Of a DNA stretch of 64,000 nt, positions 35,679-45,354 are shown one piece after another. Below the pieces are notes generated by a model. The model was given only the letters and a program-made list of their open reading frames with translations. It searched no databases and was not told the DNA's origin. The stretch comes from Desulfoluna sp. GTDB lineage: Bacteria > Desulfobacterota > Desulfobacteria > Desulfobacterales > Desulfolunaceae. Numbering within the stretch: position 1 is the first letter of the stretch; each line of letters opens with the position of its first letter. The stretch spans positions 56,382-120,381 of the forward strand of contig NZ_JAQYWB010000004.1 in assembly GCF_030145185.1 (NCBI RefSeq), written 5' to 3'. The position numbers were made by a program, and so were the translations under genes.

Positions 35679-36833
35679 ATGAAATACCTGACCCTGCTGG
35701 GCTCCACCGGGTCCATTGGAAAAAATGTGTTGGAGATTGTGCGGCTTTACCCGGATCGGTTTGGGGTGAAGGCCCTGTGTGCCGCCACCAGCGTCGATCT
35801 TCTGGCGGCTCAGATCGTGGAGTTTTCTCCTGAGGTTGCCTGTGTCATCGATGCCTCTCACCGGGATCGACTCAAGGCCCTGCTCCCGCCAACCTGTTCC
35901 ACCGAACTTCTCTTCGGCGTTTCGGGCTACAAACAGGCGGCGTCCCATGCCGACGTCTCCATGGTGGTGTCCGCCTTTGTCGGCGCCGCCGGACTTGTGC
36001 CCACCCTCGCCGCCATCGAGGCAGGCAAGAGCATTGCCCTTGCCAACAAAGAGACCCTGGTGACGGCCGGCGATTTGGTGATGCCCCTGGCCGCCGAAAA
36101 AGGGGTGCCGATTCTGCCCGTGGACAGCGAGCACAGCGCAATCTTTCAGTGCTTGAACGGGGAAAACCCCAGGGAGGTGAGCCACTTGATTCTCACCGCC
36201 TCAGGGGGGCCGTTTCGCAGCACCCCCCCGGAGGAGATGGCGGCGATTTCCCTTGCCCAGGCCTTGAATCATCCGACCTGGAGCATGGGAAAAAAGATCA
36301 CCATCGATTCTGCCACCCTGATGAACAAAGGCTTGGAAGTCATTGAAGCCCATCACCTTTTTGCCGTTGATCCGCACCGAATTGAGGTTGTGGTTCACCC
36401 CCAGAGTATTGTACATTCCATGGTGGCTTATGTGGACGGGGTGGTGATGGCGCAGTTGGGGCAACCGGATATGAAAGGGGCCATCGCGTATGCCTTGAAT
36501 TATCCGCAGCGGCTTGATATCGGCATGGCACCGCCTGATTTTGCGGCTTTGGCCACACTTACGTTCGAGAAACCAGATTTTTCACGATTTCGATGCCTGA
36601 AGCTTGCCTTTGATGCGACCGACGCAGGGGGGACCATGCCGACGGTGTTGAATGCCGCCAATGAGATGGCTGTCGCAGCGTTTCTTGAGGAACGGATTGG
36701 CTTTCTCGATATACCACGAATTATTGAAACGACCATGGATGCTCACGGCGTGATGACCCGCCCTGTTCTGGACGATGTCCAGGAGGCGGATGCCTGGGCC
36801 CGACGAAAAGCAACTGAACTGATATGCCGGTAG
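35679..36833 (+). CDS. dxr: 1-deoxy-D-xylulose 5-phosphate reductoisomerase
   Basis: A 384-residue enzyme of the MEP isoprenoid pathway. LLGSTGSIGKNVLEIV (NADPH site), ALANKETLVTAG near 110 and LPVDSEHSAIFQCL near 145 (metal Asp/Glu) are diagnostic. ATG 35679 has GGAGAG upstream, giving the standard N-terminus; an ATG at 35667 would add four residues. Confidence 0.95.
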   Translation: MKYLTLLGSTGSIGKNVLEIVRLYPDRFGVKALCAATSVDLLAAQIVEFSPEVACVIDASHRDRLKALLPPTCSTELLFGVSGYKQAASHADVSMVVSAFVGAAGLVPTLAAIEAGKSIALANKETLVTAGDLVMPLAAEKGVPILPVDSEHSAIFQCLNGENPREVSHLILTASGGPFRSTPPEEMAAISLAQALNHPTWSMGKKITIDSATLMNKGLEVIEAHHLFAVDPHRIEVVVHPQSIVHSMVAYVDGVVMAQLGQPDMKGAIAYALNYPQRLDIGMAPPDFAALATLTFEKPDFSRFRCLKLAFDATDAGGTMPTVLNAANEMAVAAFLEERIGFLDIPRIIETTMDAHGVMTRPVLDDVQEADAWARRKATELICR

Positions 36834-36859
36834 CGGCATCAACCCTTGCAGGATAGTTC

Positions 36860-38182
36860 ATGACGACCAACCTCTTTTCCATCATTATTGTTCTGGGCGT
36901 TCTCGTCTTCTTTCACGAATTGGGGCACTTTCTGGTGGCCCGATGGTTTGGCGTGGGGGTGGAGAAATTTTCCCTGGGTTTCGGACCCCGCATTTTTGGC
37001 CGCAAAGTCGGTATGACCGAGTACATCGTGTCGGCCATCCCCTTAGGCGGGTATGTGAAGATGGTGGGCGAGGACCCCGATGCAGACATTACCGACGAGG
37101 AGAGGCATCTCTCCTTTACCCACAAAGTGGTGTGGCAGCGGATGCTGATTGTGGCTGCCGGTCCGGTCTTTAACCTGGTCCTTGCCGTGGTGATCTATAC
37201 CGGTCTTTTCGGGGTTCACGGGGTCAATGGCCTTGCCCCCATCGTGGGCCAGGTCGTGGCGGAGACACCGGCCGATCATGCCGGTTTGGGGTACGGTGAT
37301 CGTGTGATTGACGTCAACGGCCAGGCGGTCATCCTCTGGAATGATCTTGCCGAAGCCATTGAAGAGAGCAAGGGCAAGCCCTTGACGCTCACCTATGAAC
37401 GGGCCGGAGAGACCCGGCGCGTTGAGCTTACCCCCGAGGCCTCCACCTCCCGAAATCTTTTTGGTGAGGAGGTCCCCTCCTGGGCCGTGGGGATTGGTCC
37501 GCGTCAGGATCCCGTCATCGGCGGAATCCAGAGTGATTCCCCGGCCGACCGAGCCGGTCTTCTGGCCATGGACCGGATCCTCGCTGTGGATGGCGATCCC
37601 CTTATTTTCTGGACCGATGTGGTGACGGCCATCACCGGCAGCGCGGGAAAACCTGTGGAACTGAAGCTGCTGAGGGCGGGTGAGGAACTCACCGTTTCTC
37701 TTCAGCCGGAACAGCTGGATGGTCGGGAGGGTGCCTGGCGCATCGGCATCGCGCCTTATTACGAGGTGGTCAATAAACGGCTGGGCGTTTTGGGATGCTT
37801 CACCGAAGGGGTGGCCAAGACCTGGTTCTTTGGAAAGCTGATGGTGGTGGGTCTTGTTAAGATGGTGAAAGGCAGCATTCCCGCTGACCTTGGAGGTCCC
37901 ATCATTATCGCCAAGATGGCCGGTGATCAGGCCCGTGTGGGGATCTCCTCTCTGATCTCTTTTATTGCTTTTATCAGCATCAACCTCGCCATTTTGAACT
38001 TTTTGCCCATTCCCGTATTAGATGGTGGGCACCTTCTCTTTTTTACCATTGAGTGGGTGACCGGAAAGCCGGTGAACGACAAGATTCGGGAGATGGCCAG
38101 TCAAGCGGGGATGTTTCTCCTCTTGTCTCTCATGGTCTATGTCTTTTACAGCGATATCATGAAACTTTTTTTTAAAGGATAA
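36860..38182 (+). CDS. rseP: Site-2 protease RseP
   Basis: A 440-residue intramembrane zinc metalloprotease that cuts anti-sigma factors and remnant signal peptides. HELGH at residues 19-23 is in the first membrane helix; NFLPIPVLDGGHL near residue 375 supplies the third ligand. Two PDZ domains lie between (APIVGQVVAETPADHAGLGYGD and DPVIGGIQSDSPADRAGLLAMD). It closes the rpsB-to-rseP cluster; bamA and the lpx genes that often follow are not present here. Confidence 0.94.
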   Translation: MTTNLFSIIIVLGVLVFFHELGHFLVARWFGVGVEKFSLGFGPRIFGRKVGMTEYIVSAIPLGGYVKMVGEDPDADITDEERHLSFTHKVVWQRMLIVAAGPVFNLVLAVVIYTGLFGVHGVNGLAPIVGQVVAETPADHAGLGYGDRVIDVNGQAVILWNDLAEAIEESKGKPLTLTYERAGETRRVELTPEASTSRNLFGEEVPSWAVGIGPRQDPVIGGIQSDSPADRAGLLAMDRILAVDGDPLIFWTDVVTAITGSAGKPVELKLLRAGEELTVSLQPEQLDGREGAWRIGIAPYYEVVNKRLGVLGCFTEGVAKTWFFGKLMVVGLVKMVKGSIPADLGGPIIIAKMAGDQARVGISSLISFIAFISINLAILNFLPIPVLDGGHLLFFTIEWVTGKPVNDKIREMASQAGMFLLLSLMVYVFYSDIMKLFFKG

Positions 38183-38233
38183 CGGCGTACGGGTCACCCT
38201 GTGGGGGGAATGCCCCGGTGGCTGTATGAAGTG

Positions 38234-38267
38234 AAAAGGCTCCGGAATTCGTTCCGGGGCCTTTTTT
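38234..38267 (+). terminator. Rho-independent terminator of rseP
   Basis: A perfect 14-bp stem (one G-U) closed by a UUCG tetraloop and ending in a T-run. Located about 50 bases past rseP. Confidence 0.92.
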
Positions 38268-38276
38268 GGTAAACAG

Positions 38277-38391
38277 TGGGCAGTGGATAGTGAGTGGTGG
38301 GCAGTGAATAGTGAGTGGTGAATAGTGAGTGGTGAATAGTGAATAGTGAATAGTGAGTGGTGAATAGTGAATAGTGAGTCGTGAATAGTGA
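38277..38391 (+). repeat. Heptanucleotide tandem repeat (GTGAATA/GTGAGTG)n
   Basis: About sixteen 7-base units, mostly GTGAATA, GTGAGTG and GTGGGCA variants, directly after the rseP terminator. Same family as 13269-13338. Confidence 0.92.
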
Positions 38392-38559
38392 AGGGGGGGG
38401 GGAGGATGGCTTTGGGCTGTCGATCTCTCCTTCATGTGTTCATTGCACTTTTTTGGGGTAACGCTTGAGTGCCCCCCCTCGTCGTCGGAGGCCAAATTTT
38501 TGCCACTGGCAGGAGGCTTATTTTTCCTGATCTTTATCCATAGAAACGAAGAGGCAAAG

Positions 38560-40245
38560 ATGATTGATTACCGATTGACGTTAAAAACCACCACGGCGGC
38601 CACGGGATTTTTCGATGTGGTTCCCGAAGGTGTGGAGACCTTTGAGGCAGCGCTCCTGGAACTTCGCACGGCACCCATGGATTCGTTTATGCGTCGACGG
38701 GCCCTGGATCTTCTGGGGGCGTTGGGCGAAGAGAGGTTGACGGAGATGCTGGTGGGGGGAGATGGGATGGTGAAAGGGTTGATCTATGAAGCAGCCCTTG
38801 CCTTTGATGCGTTTCACGCTCTCAAAGGTCGCCTGGAGACCGAGGGGTGGACCCCGGAAAAGATTGAGAGCCCTCTGGTGTATGGTCGCTATGTGGCGGC
38901 AAACGGTGCTGCTACACACCCCTGGGCCGAGATGCTTTCGGAGAATGTGGACAGCCTCAAGGAGTTGCCCTTTTTTGCTGAGGCCCCTGATCTTCCGGTC
39001 GAGCCGGGGCCGACCGGTCCTTCCGAGCCTCTGTCTGTGGATGAGATGGCGGCTGAGATTCGAAAGAATTATCCAGCCCTTGAGGGAGTGCCAGCTGCCG
39101 AGACGGCAGCCATTGCCAAGGCAAAGCTCGAAGCGATAGGTGTTTTTACAGGGTCTGAGATGCGCCATCAGGCCTCACTCTCTCCCCTGGCTCTTCTGAG
39201 GAAGTGGAAGGTGAAGACACGGGTCTGCCAGGGCGATTTGAATTATACCCTTTCCGGTGAGCAGACCAGTTACGGCAAAGGGCTTTCCATTGCCGCTGCC
39301 AGGGCTTCCCTGTACATGGAGATCGCAGAGCGCCACAGCTCGTATGCTTCCATTGAAAACGGCTGCGTGACGGACACCCTGCTTCAGCATGAGGTGGTGA
39401 AAGCGCGGTACAGTGAGCTGGCGGCTTCGGGAAGGCGGGTGCTGAGTCCCAATGCGTTGATGCTGGATGTCCCGTATCAGGACGACGTCCTTCACTGGAT
39501 GGAAGGGGTCACCCCCACGCCAGGGGGAGAGGAAGCCATACTTGTCCCGGTGCAGGCCGTGTTTCTCTTTATGAATCTTGACGAACCCGGTTTGTTTACG
39601 AGTCTGGGCTCCACGGGGCTGGCTTCAGGCAATACCATAGATGAAGCCCGTGTTTCAGGTCTGTACGAAGCGCTGGAGCGCGAGGCAGAGGCAACACAGC
39701 CCTTTGATCCGACCCTCTGTTTTGAGCTTTTCACCGCCAATGACAACCTGGGCCCCTTGCTTGCGGCCTACCGCAAAGAGGGCGTGAACCTATTTTTCCA
39801 GGAGCTCACCGGACGTCTCGGGATTCCCTGCTGTAAGGCGATGGTGATCGACCATGAGGGCGTTGTGGCCAAGGGGTGCGCCACCCACCTGGACGCCCGC
39901 AGGGCGGCAGTCTCCGCCATGACCGAGGTGCCCTTTGTTTTTCCCGGCGGCGAGGCGTCCCTGACCCCCCCTGTCACCCCGGTACCTGTCCATGAAGAGC
40001 AGCTGCCCGATTACTCCACCGGCTCGGCCCCCGGGGACCGCAAGCTCGTGGAACAGCTTCTGGCCCATGAGGGGTACACCCCTATCTACGTGGATCTCAC
40101 CCGCAGAGACCTCGACATTCCCGTGGTGAAAACCCTGGTGCCGGGGTTTGCCTTTACAGCAGATTTTGATCGCTTCACTCGTATGAGCCCCAAACTTCTC
40201 TCCTGTGCTGCGGCCATGATGAAGGCAAAGCACTGCAAGCTCTGA
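38560..40245 (+). CDS. YcaO-family ATP-dependent protein, role unknown
   Basis: A 561-residue protein. The YcaO ATP-binding signature spans YGKGLSIAAARASLYMEIAERHS near 238-260 with the ExxER glutamates, and later ASGNTIDEARVSGLYEALEREAE near 360. YcaO enzymes phosphorylate peptide backbones to make azolines, amidines or thioamides. An extra N-terminal helical region of about 190 residues is not part of the catalytic core. No TfuA partner, dehydrogenase, precursor peptide or exporter lies nearby, and the C-terminus lacks the proline-rich tail of azoline-forming enzymes. The ATG at 38560 has GAGG five bases upstream. The substrate is unknown. Confidence 0.85.
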   Translation: MIDYRLTLKTTTAATGFFDVVPEGVETFEAALLELRTAPMDSFMRRRALDLLGALGEERLTEMLVGGDGMVKGLIYEAALAFDAFHALKGRLETEGWTPEKIESPLVYGRYVAANGAATHPWAEMLSENVDSLKELPFFAEAPDLPVEPGPTGPSEPLSVDEMAAEIRKNYPALEGVPAAETAAIAKAKLEAIGVFTGSEMRHQASLSPLALLRKWKVKTRVCQGDLNYTLSGEQTSYGKGLSIAAARASLYMEIAERHSSYASIENGCVTDTLLQHEVVKARYSELAASGRRVLSPNALMLDVPYQDDVLHWMEGVTPTPGGEEAILVPVQAVFLFMNLDEPGLFTSLGSTGLASGNTIDEARVSGLYEALEREAEATQPFDPTLCFELFTANDNLGPLLAAYRKEGVNLFFQELTGRLGIPCCKAMVIDHEGVVAKGCATHLDARRAAVSAMTEVPFVFPGGEASLTPPVTPVPVHEEQLPDYSTGSAPGDRKLVEQLLAHEGYTPIYVDLTRRDLDIPVVKTLVPGFAFTADFDRFTRMSPKLLSCAAAMMKAKHCKL

Positions 40246-40311
40246 TGTTTAGGGGTGACATTTTTTTTTCTTTTTACTAAAACAGAAGTAACTGTTCAGC
40301 TCATGAAAAGC

Positions 40312-40360
40312 AGCCTCCGGCGGCAAGGTGTGCCACCTTGAAAGCAGGTTGCGGATGCGC
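40312..40360 (+). repeat. Dispersed repeat family A, short copy
   Basis: GCCTCCGGCGGCAAGGTG followed by the self-complementary CACCTTG arm and AAAGCAGGTTGCGGATGCGC. See 50601-51064 for the longest members. Confidence 0.75.
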
Positions 40361-40467
40361 TTTGTCCCTCGTTCCTCGGGTCAAATCACATCCGCCTTTA
40401 AAACAAAATTCATTCAAGAAGAATTTTTTAAGACCTGTTTGTTAAACCCGTCTTAATAAAATCAGGC

Positions 40468-40518
40468 AAAAGTTTAGCCCCCGGCAGGGTCGCCGAAGGC
40501 ATAAGCTGAATAGTTACG
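40468..40518 (-). repeat. Dispersed repeat family B, copy 2 (inverted)
   Basis: Reverse complement of the element at 1153-1222, ending in GCTGAATAGTTAC on the plus strand. Confidence 0.65.
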
Positions 40519-40569
40519 GCCCTTTTTAAGTGTGTCTGTTCTCTGATTTGAATTCAACGGGAAAATGTG

Positions 40570-42057
40570 ATGATGTCCAATGGAATCAAAACCAGCATCA
40601 GTGTGAACCTTGCCTTTCTTTTTCTTTTTGCCATGGGGGTGACCGCCTTTTCCGCTTTGACCCTGGTGCGTCAGGTGATGGTAAAAAAAGAGGTGGAGAG
40701 GGCGTTGCATCTGGCGCAGGCCGTCACGGATTACGGGTTTGATGAGCATGGGAAGCGGGATATTGCGGGCCTTCGTTTCGCCTTGCGCGGGATGGTGGAG
40801 GGCAGCGCCGTCTCCCTGGTGAAGGTGTCTCTTCTGGATGAGGATTTAAGTTATGGCTTTGGCACAGATACCCGAGTGGGGGCGGCAGAAGAGGCCATTG
40901 GTCAATCGGTAAAGGCTGGAGAACCGGTCATCGTCAAGGGAGATGCGGATAGCCTCTTTGGGTTTGACGGTGCCGTGATTGTGGCGGTTCCTTTTGAAAA
41001 ACCGGGGCGGGGCGGAGTGGCGGTGGTGGTCTCCACCGACAAGGTGAGTGCCTGGCTTTCAAACACGGTCAAACTGCTGGCGATCTATATCCTGATCAAT
41101 CTCTGCGTGGTCACCTGGGCCGGGGTGACCCAGGTGTCCAAGGTGGCCCTTAAGCCCGTGACGCGGCTTCTTTCCAAAGCCGAGAGTGCGGGGACCGAGG
41201 AGCCTTTTTTCTTTCAGGAGGAGGCGGGCAGTGAATTTTCGAGGCTCTCCATGGCTTTGAACACGATGATCAGTCGGGTCAATGAAGACCGGGAGAAGCT
41301 GAAACTTACCGTCCGGGAGCTCAAGGAAGCCAATATCGAGTTGACCCGTGCCCAGCAGGATGTGGTCCGAGCCGAGAAGCTGGCGGCCATGGGGCGGCTG
41401 GCCTCTGGAGTCGCCCATGAAATCGGGAACCCTCTGGGAATTATTACGGGCTATCTGTCCCTGATAAAAACGTCCGAACAACTCGATGAGCGGGCCGATT
41501 TTATCCACCGAACCGAAGAGGAGGTGGGGCGGATTGACGGAATCATTCGTCAGCTCCTTGATTTTAACCGCAGCGGTGCCAAAGGGGAGACCGTGGTGGT
41601 GAGTGTGCATGAACTGGTGGCCGAAATTCGTGAGCTGGTGCGTGTGCAACCCCTGTTTAAAGGGATCGATTTTACGACCGCGCTGAATGCGGAAAACGAT
41701 GGTGTGGTCGCCACCCACGGTGAGCTTCGCCAGGTTTTTCTCAACATGGTCTTAAATGCCGCCGATGCCATTGCTGCTGCCGACAAACAGGACGGGTCAT
41801 TGGGTGTTGTCACGCGAAATGTCAGAGGGGATGAGGGGCGCATATTCCTTGAGGTCGTCGTCGAAGACAACGGAGACGGCATTTCTGAGACGGATCTCCC
41901 CAATATTTTCGATCCATTTTTTTCCACCAAAGAGCCGGGTCAGGGCACCGGTTTGGGCCTTTCTGTCTCTTTTCTCATTGTGGAAGGGCTGGGGGGAACC
42001 TTGCGGGCGGAGAGCGACAGCAACGCCACCCGTATGATTTTAAGGTTCCCCGTCTGA
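40570..42057 (+). CDS. Membrane sensor histidine kinase, NtrB/PilS-type
   Basis: A 495-residue sensor kinase. A membrane segment near residues 8-30, a periplasmic domain of about 130 residues and a second membrane segment near 165-187 are followed by a HAMP-like linker and coiled coil. The phosphorylated His283 lies in LASGVAHEIGNPLGIITGY; the ATPase domain has NMVLNAADAI (N box), VEDNGDGI (G1) and GTGLGLSVS (G2). GTG-ATG-ATG starts overlap; ATG 40570 is used. It precedes an NtrC-type regulator by about 130 bases and is almost surely its partner. Confidence 0.88.
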   Translation: MMSNGIKTSISVNLAFLFLFAMGVTAFSALTLVRQVMVKKEVERALHLAQAVTDYGFDEHGKRDIAGLRFALRGMVEGSAVSLVKVSLLDEDLSYGFGTDTRVGAAEEAIGQSVKAGEPVIVKGDADSLFGFDGAVIVAVPFEKPGRGGVAVVVSTDKVSAWLSNTVKLLAIYILINLCVVTWAGVTQVSKVALKPVTRLLSKAESAGTEEPFFFQEEAGSEFSRLSMALNTMISRVNEDREKLKLTVRELKEANIELTRAQQDVVRAEKLAAMGRLASGVAHEIGNPLGIITGYLSLIKTSEQLDERADFIHRTEEEVGRIDGIIRQLLDFNRSGAKGETVVVSVHELVAEIRELVRVQPLFKGIDFTTALNAENDGVVATHGELRQVFLNMVLNAADAIAAADKQDGSLGVVTRNVRGDEGRIFLEVVVEDNGDGISETDLPNIFDPFFSTKEPGQGTGLGLSVSFLIVEGLGGTLRAESDSNATRMILRFPV

Positions 42058-42192
42058 GGGAGCCCGCCTCTGTCCTGATGTGCTGGATTTGATAAACAGG
42101 TTTTGTCCAACCTGGGGTCCAGGGGATTATCCCCTGGCCGCCGGAGGCATGCGTTTTATGCACTTTGATCATAGAAGGCTATGGAGGAAGAC

Positions 42193-43587
42193 GTGGCGGA
42201 AAAGATCCTGATCATCGACGATGAAAAGAACATGCGGCACATGCTCATGACACTGCTGGAGAAAGAGGGGTACACGGCAGAGACGGCGGCCACCGGCTCC
42301 ACCGGAGTGAAAATGGCCGAGAGGGCGGCAACGCAAAAGGCCCCGTATGATTTTATTCTTCTCGATGTCAAGATGCCCGGGGTGGACGGGATCTCCCTGC
42401 TCAAGGAGAACAAGGGGCTCTTTTCACGCTCCATGGTGATCATGATGAGTGCCTACGGCACCATCGATACCGCGGTGTCGGCCATGCGTCACGGGGCCTT
42501 TGATTTTATCTCCAAACCCTTCAAGCCCGATGAGGTGACCCTGCTTCTCTCCCGAGCCGCCGAGCACCGGGCCTTGAAAAATGAAAACCTCTTTCTCAAA
42601 AATCAGCTGGGCCGGATTGAGGACCAGTTTCGATTCTCCAGCATGGTGGCCAAGAGCGACGCCATGAAGGAGGTCTTTCTCCTGGCCAGAAAAGCAGCCC
42701 GGTACGCCACCACGGTCTTGATCATTGGCGGGAGTGGCACCGGCAAGGAACTTATCGCCCGGGGCATTCACAAGGAGAGTGATCGGGCGCAGATGCCCCT
42801 GGTGCCGGTGAACTGTGGAGGCATTCCCGAGACCCTCATGGAAAGTGAGTTTTTTGGGCACAAAAAGGGGGCCTTTACTGGGGCCACCTATGACAAGAAG
42901 GGGCTGTTTGAGGAGGCCAGCGGGGGGACCCTTTTCCTGGATGAGATCGGGGAACTTCCCATCGCCATGCAGGTCAAACTGCTGCGCGTTCTTCAGGAGA
43001 GTGAGGTTCGTCCCGTGGGTGATGTGCGAACCCGGAAAATTGATGTGCGCATCATCGCCGCTACCTCGCGTAATCTGCAGGAAGAGGTGGCCAAAGGGAC
43101 CTTTCGAGAGGATCTCTATTTTCGGCTCAATGTCCTGATGGTTGCGCTTCCTCCCCTATCCGGTCGACAGGAGGATATCCCTCTTCTCTGCGACCATTTT
43201 TTAAAGAAGTTCAACCGAAAATTAGGAAGCCAGGTGACCGGGATCGCTCCTGGAGCCATGAAGCTGCTGTTGGGGTATCACTGGCCCGGCAACGTGCGTG
43301 AGTTGGAGAACGCCATCGAACGTGCCGTGGTTTTATCTGACGGAAACCGCATTGAGCCCGATTCTCTTCCTCCCTCTATCACCGGAAAGTCTCTGGAAAA
43401 ATCTGATGGGGAGGGACTCTTGACTCCTGAAGGCTTTTCCCTCAAGGTTGCCGTGCGCCAGTTGGAGCGGGTGATGATCCGGCGTGCCCTTAAAGAAACC
43501 GGTGGCAATCGCACGCAAGCCTCCAAGATTCTGGAGATCAGTCACCCCTCCCTCCTCTCAAAAATGAAACTGCACAACCTCAGATGA
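42193..43587 (+). CDS. Sigma-54-dependent response regulator, NtrC/PilR-type
   Basis: A 464-residue activator. Receiver domain with Asp58 in LLDVKMPGVDG; AAA+ domain with IGGSGTGKELIARGIH (Walker A) and GAFTGA near residue 227, the loop that contacts sigma-54; a Fis-type helix-turn-helix at the C-terminus (GGNRTQASKILEISHPSLLSKMK). GTG 42193 with GGAGGA upstream is preferred over ATG 42181, which overlaps that ribosome site. Two sigma-54-like promoters lie ahead of the neighbouring pilin operons, so these are the likely targets. Confidence 0.88.
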   Translation: MAEKILIIDDEKNMRHMLMTLLEKEGYTAETAATGSTGVKMAERAATQKAPYDFILLDVKMPGVDGISLLKENKGLFSRSMVIMMSAYGTIDTAVSAMRHGAFDFISKPFKPDEVTLLLSRAAEHRALKNENLFLKNQLGRIEDQFRFSSMVAKSDAMKEVFLLARKAARYATTVLIIGGSGTGKELIARGIHKESDRAQMPLVPVNCGGIPETLMESEFFGHKKGAFTGATYDKKGLFEEASGGTLFLDEIGELPIAMQVKLLRVLQESEVRPVGDVRTRKIDVRIIAATSRNLQEEVAKGTFREDLYFRLNVLMVALPPLSGRQEDIPLLCDHFLKKFNRKLGSQVTGIAPGAMKLLLGYHWPGNVRELENAIERAVVLSDGNRIEPDSLPPSITGKSLEKSDGEGLLTPEGFSLKVAVRQLERVMIRRALKETGGNRTQASKILEISHPSLLSKMKLHNLR

Positions 43588-43590
43588 GCT

Positions 43591-43690
43591 TCCAGGGTGA
43601 CGCCACCTTGAAAGCGGGTTTGCGAATGCGCCTCGGGATCCCGGCATTCTGGGTTGAAATGCGTCCACATTCGCACGCAGCGTGAAGGCA
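43591..43690 (+). repeat. Dispersed repeat family A copy
   Basis: CGCCACCTTGAAAGCGGGTT, then TGCGAATGCG, a central palindrome and AATGCGTCCACATTCGCACG. It begins 3 bases past the response-regulator stop and aligns with the 168-bp units at 50601-51064. Confidence 0.75.
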
Positions 43691-43918
43691 CCTGCACGTG
43701 ATAGAAGAAAAAATGACTGCTCAGTATAAAATATTTTAATACCTGCCCCTTTCCACATTTTGTCGCGGTTTCAAAAATCCCATCACAACACGCTTTTCGC
43801 TTTTTATTTTAGCTATCGCTTAAATAAGAAAAAAATCATTTATAACAAAGGCTAAACTTTAATCTCTCGCCTCTGCGAAAGATGTCGCGGCTCCTTGATA
43901 GGCTGTGGGTATCGACGA

Positions 43919-43934
43919 TGGTATGGGTATTGCT
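43919..43934 (+). promoter_or_regulatory. Sigma-54-like promoter of pilin operon 1
   Basis: TGGTATGGGTATTGCT: GG at -24 and GC at -12 with the exact 10-base gap. It lies about 60 bases before the first pilin start. The -24 element is only partly consensus. Confidence 0.5.
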
Positions 43935-43995
43935 TAGTTGTTATCTGGTGGTAAACAATGAACACAAGCAATTACGTATGAGTGGTGGGAGGATC

Positions 43996-44535
43996 ATGGA
44001 AATATGCAGAAGGACCACGGGGTTTACCCTCGTGGAGTTGATGGTGGGGGTGGCCATGCTGAGTATTCTGGCCGGGATTGCCCTGCCCGAGTTCAGGCAA
44101 ATGACGGTGAATGTTAAGACCAAGTCAGCGGCCAGAGAGGTGTATGACCTGCTTCAGCATGGCCGCATTCTGGCGGTCAGGGAGGGGGGGGCCGTGTGGA
44201 TCCAGTTTGGCGATCCAGGCAGTGATAACACCTCTTTTTCCGATGTTGTGCTTGGCTTGGATCTCAATAATGACGGGAAGTTGACCGAAATCGACGCTGA
44301 CGGCAAGGCCCTGGATGAGATCCGGGAACGGTTCTCCTTTGAGGCTCCGGTGAAGGCCAAGCGGTCTTTGGCTGACGGCCGGGGGGTGTTTTTTAATCCC
44401 CAGGGGACGCTGACGGGGAGTGCGGCCGGTGTGGAGGTGACGAACACCCTCACTCGTAGAGCCTATGCACTCTCCGTTTCGGCCGTGGGGACTATCGACA
44501 TGAGAGGCAAGACGGTGCCTGGGGAGGGCGTATGA
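43996..44535 (+). CDS. Minor pilin, FimU/FimT/GspH-like (operon 1)
   Basis: A 179-residue prepilin. Short leader then G-FTLVELMVGVAMLSILAGIALP: cleavage after Gly by PilD with Glu at +5, and the hydrophobic helix that anchors pilins. The GspH/FimT-type domain follows, with an acidic DLNNDGKLTEIDADG loop that may bind calcium. Start ATG has GGGAGG upstream. It overlaps the pilW stop-start by 4 bases (ATGA). It belongs to the pseudopilin complex that primes pilus assembly and carries PilY1. Confidence 0.85.
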   Translation: MEICRRTTGFTLVELMVGVAMLSILAGIALPEFRQMTVNVKTKSAAREVYDLLQHGRILAVREGGAVWIQFGDPGSDNTSFSDVVLGLDLNNDGKLTEIDADGKALDEIRERFSFEAPVKAKRSLADGRGVFFNPQGTLTGSAAGVEVTNTLTRRAYALSVSAVGTIDMRGKTVPGEGV

Positions 44536-45341
44536 TAGCCCATCCGGGAGATGAAAGAGGTTTTACCATCGCGGAAATCCTGGTGGCATTGGTTCTTTCG
44601 TCGGTGCTGATGCTTTTTATCTATAAGATCTTCGACAATCAGAATCGTCTTCAGGTGGATGAAAACCAGAAAATGACCCTTCAGCAGGATGGCCGGGCCG
44701 CTCTTAATATTTTGTCGAATGGGATGCGTCAGGCCGGCTATTTTCCCATGGGTGTTGAGGCCACAGAGGCTTTGAATGGGAGCACCTCCGGTTCAGGGAT
44801 GACAACGGCAGCCCTTCGTGGGGTGACCTTTGTCTGTGATTTTAACGAGAACGGACAGAATGATTCCGGTGAAACCATCTCCTATCGACTGAACTCCGGT
44901 ACCCCTACGACCCTGGAGCGCATCACGGGTGGCGTTACCGATGTTCTGCTCACCAATGTGGCGGCCTTTGCCATCCTTTACGCCTGGGATCGTGATGGCC
45001 CTGGGGCTTCAAGCGGGTATGGCGACCTCGAGCCTTCTGGTGCGGGCACCCAGTGGTGCCATGACAGTACCGGAGATGGTGTTCTGGATACCTGCTATCT
45101 GGCCGGGGCTGACGGGCAAATGGCCTTTACCACCCCCGACACCACCACGGCCAGCATTCCTTTTGAGCAGATTCGCGGAGTCCGTCTCTGGTTGTTGCTG
45201 CGTAGCGGCCGGCAGAAGCTCCTCGACGTGCCTCAGGATCTTGTCTTCAATATTCCCGGGTTGGATACCTCAACGCTGGACTCCGATTACCGGTATCGGT
45301 CCTTTGCCTCCACGGTAAAGCTGAGGAACATGTATTTTTGA
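44532..45341 (+). CDS. pilW: Minor pilin PilW-like (operon 1)
   Basis: A 269-residue prepilin with G-FTIAEILVALVLSSVLMLFIYKI (Glu at +5) and the PilW-type KMTLQQDGRAALNILSNGMRQAGYFP. A DFNENGQNDSGE loop is acidic. The C-terminus (YRYRSFASTVKLRNMYF) matches the second copy at 54201 (YSYRLYTTTVKLRNMYY). It is translationally coupled to the gene before it. Confidence 0.85.
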   Translation: MIAHPGDERGFTIAEILVALVLSSVLMLFIYKIFDNQNRLQVDENQKMTLQQDGRAALNILSNGMRQAGYFPMGVEATEALNGSTSGSGMTTAALRGVTFVCDFNENGQNDSGETISYRLNSGTPTTLERITGGVTDVLLTNVAAFAILYAWDRDGPGASSGYGDLEPSGAGTQWCHDSTGDGVLDTCYLAGADGQMAFTTPDTTTASIPFEQIRGVRLWLLLRSGRQKLLDVPQDLVFNIPGLDTSTLDSDYRYRSFASTVKLRNMYF

Positions 45342-45354
45342 GAAGGGGGACCCC

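Larger units (their letters stand above)
40246..40569. other. Repeat-filled intergenic region
   Basis: It contains a family A copy and an inverted family B copy joined by the GTTCCTCGGGTCAAATC segment also found at 51335-51351. No gene is seen. Confidence 0.6.
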
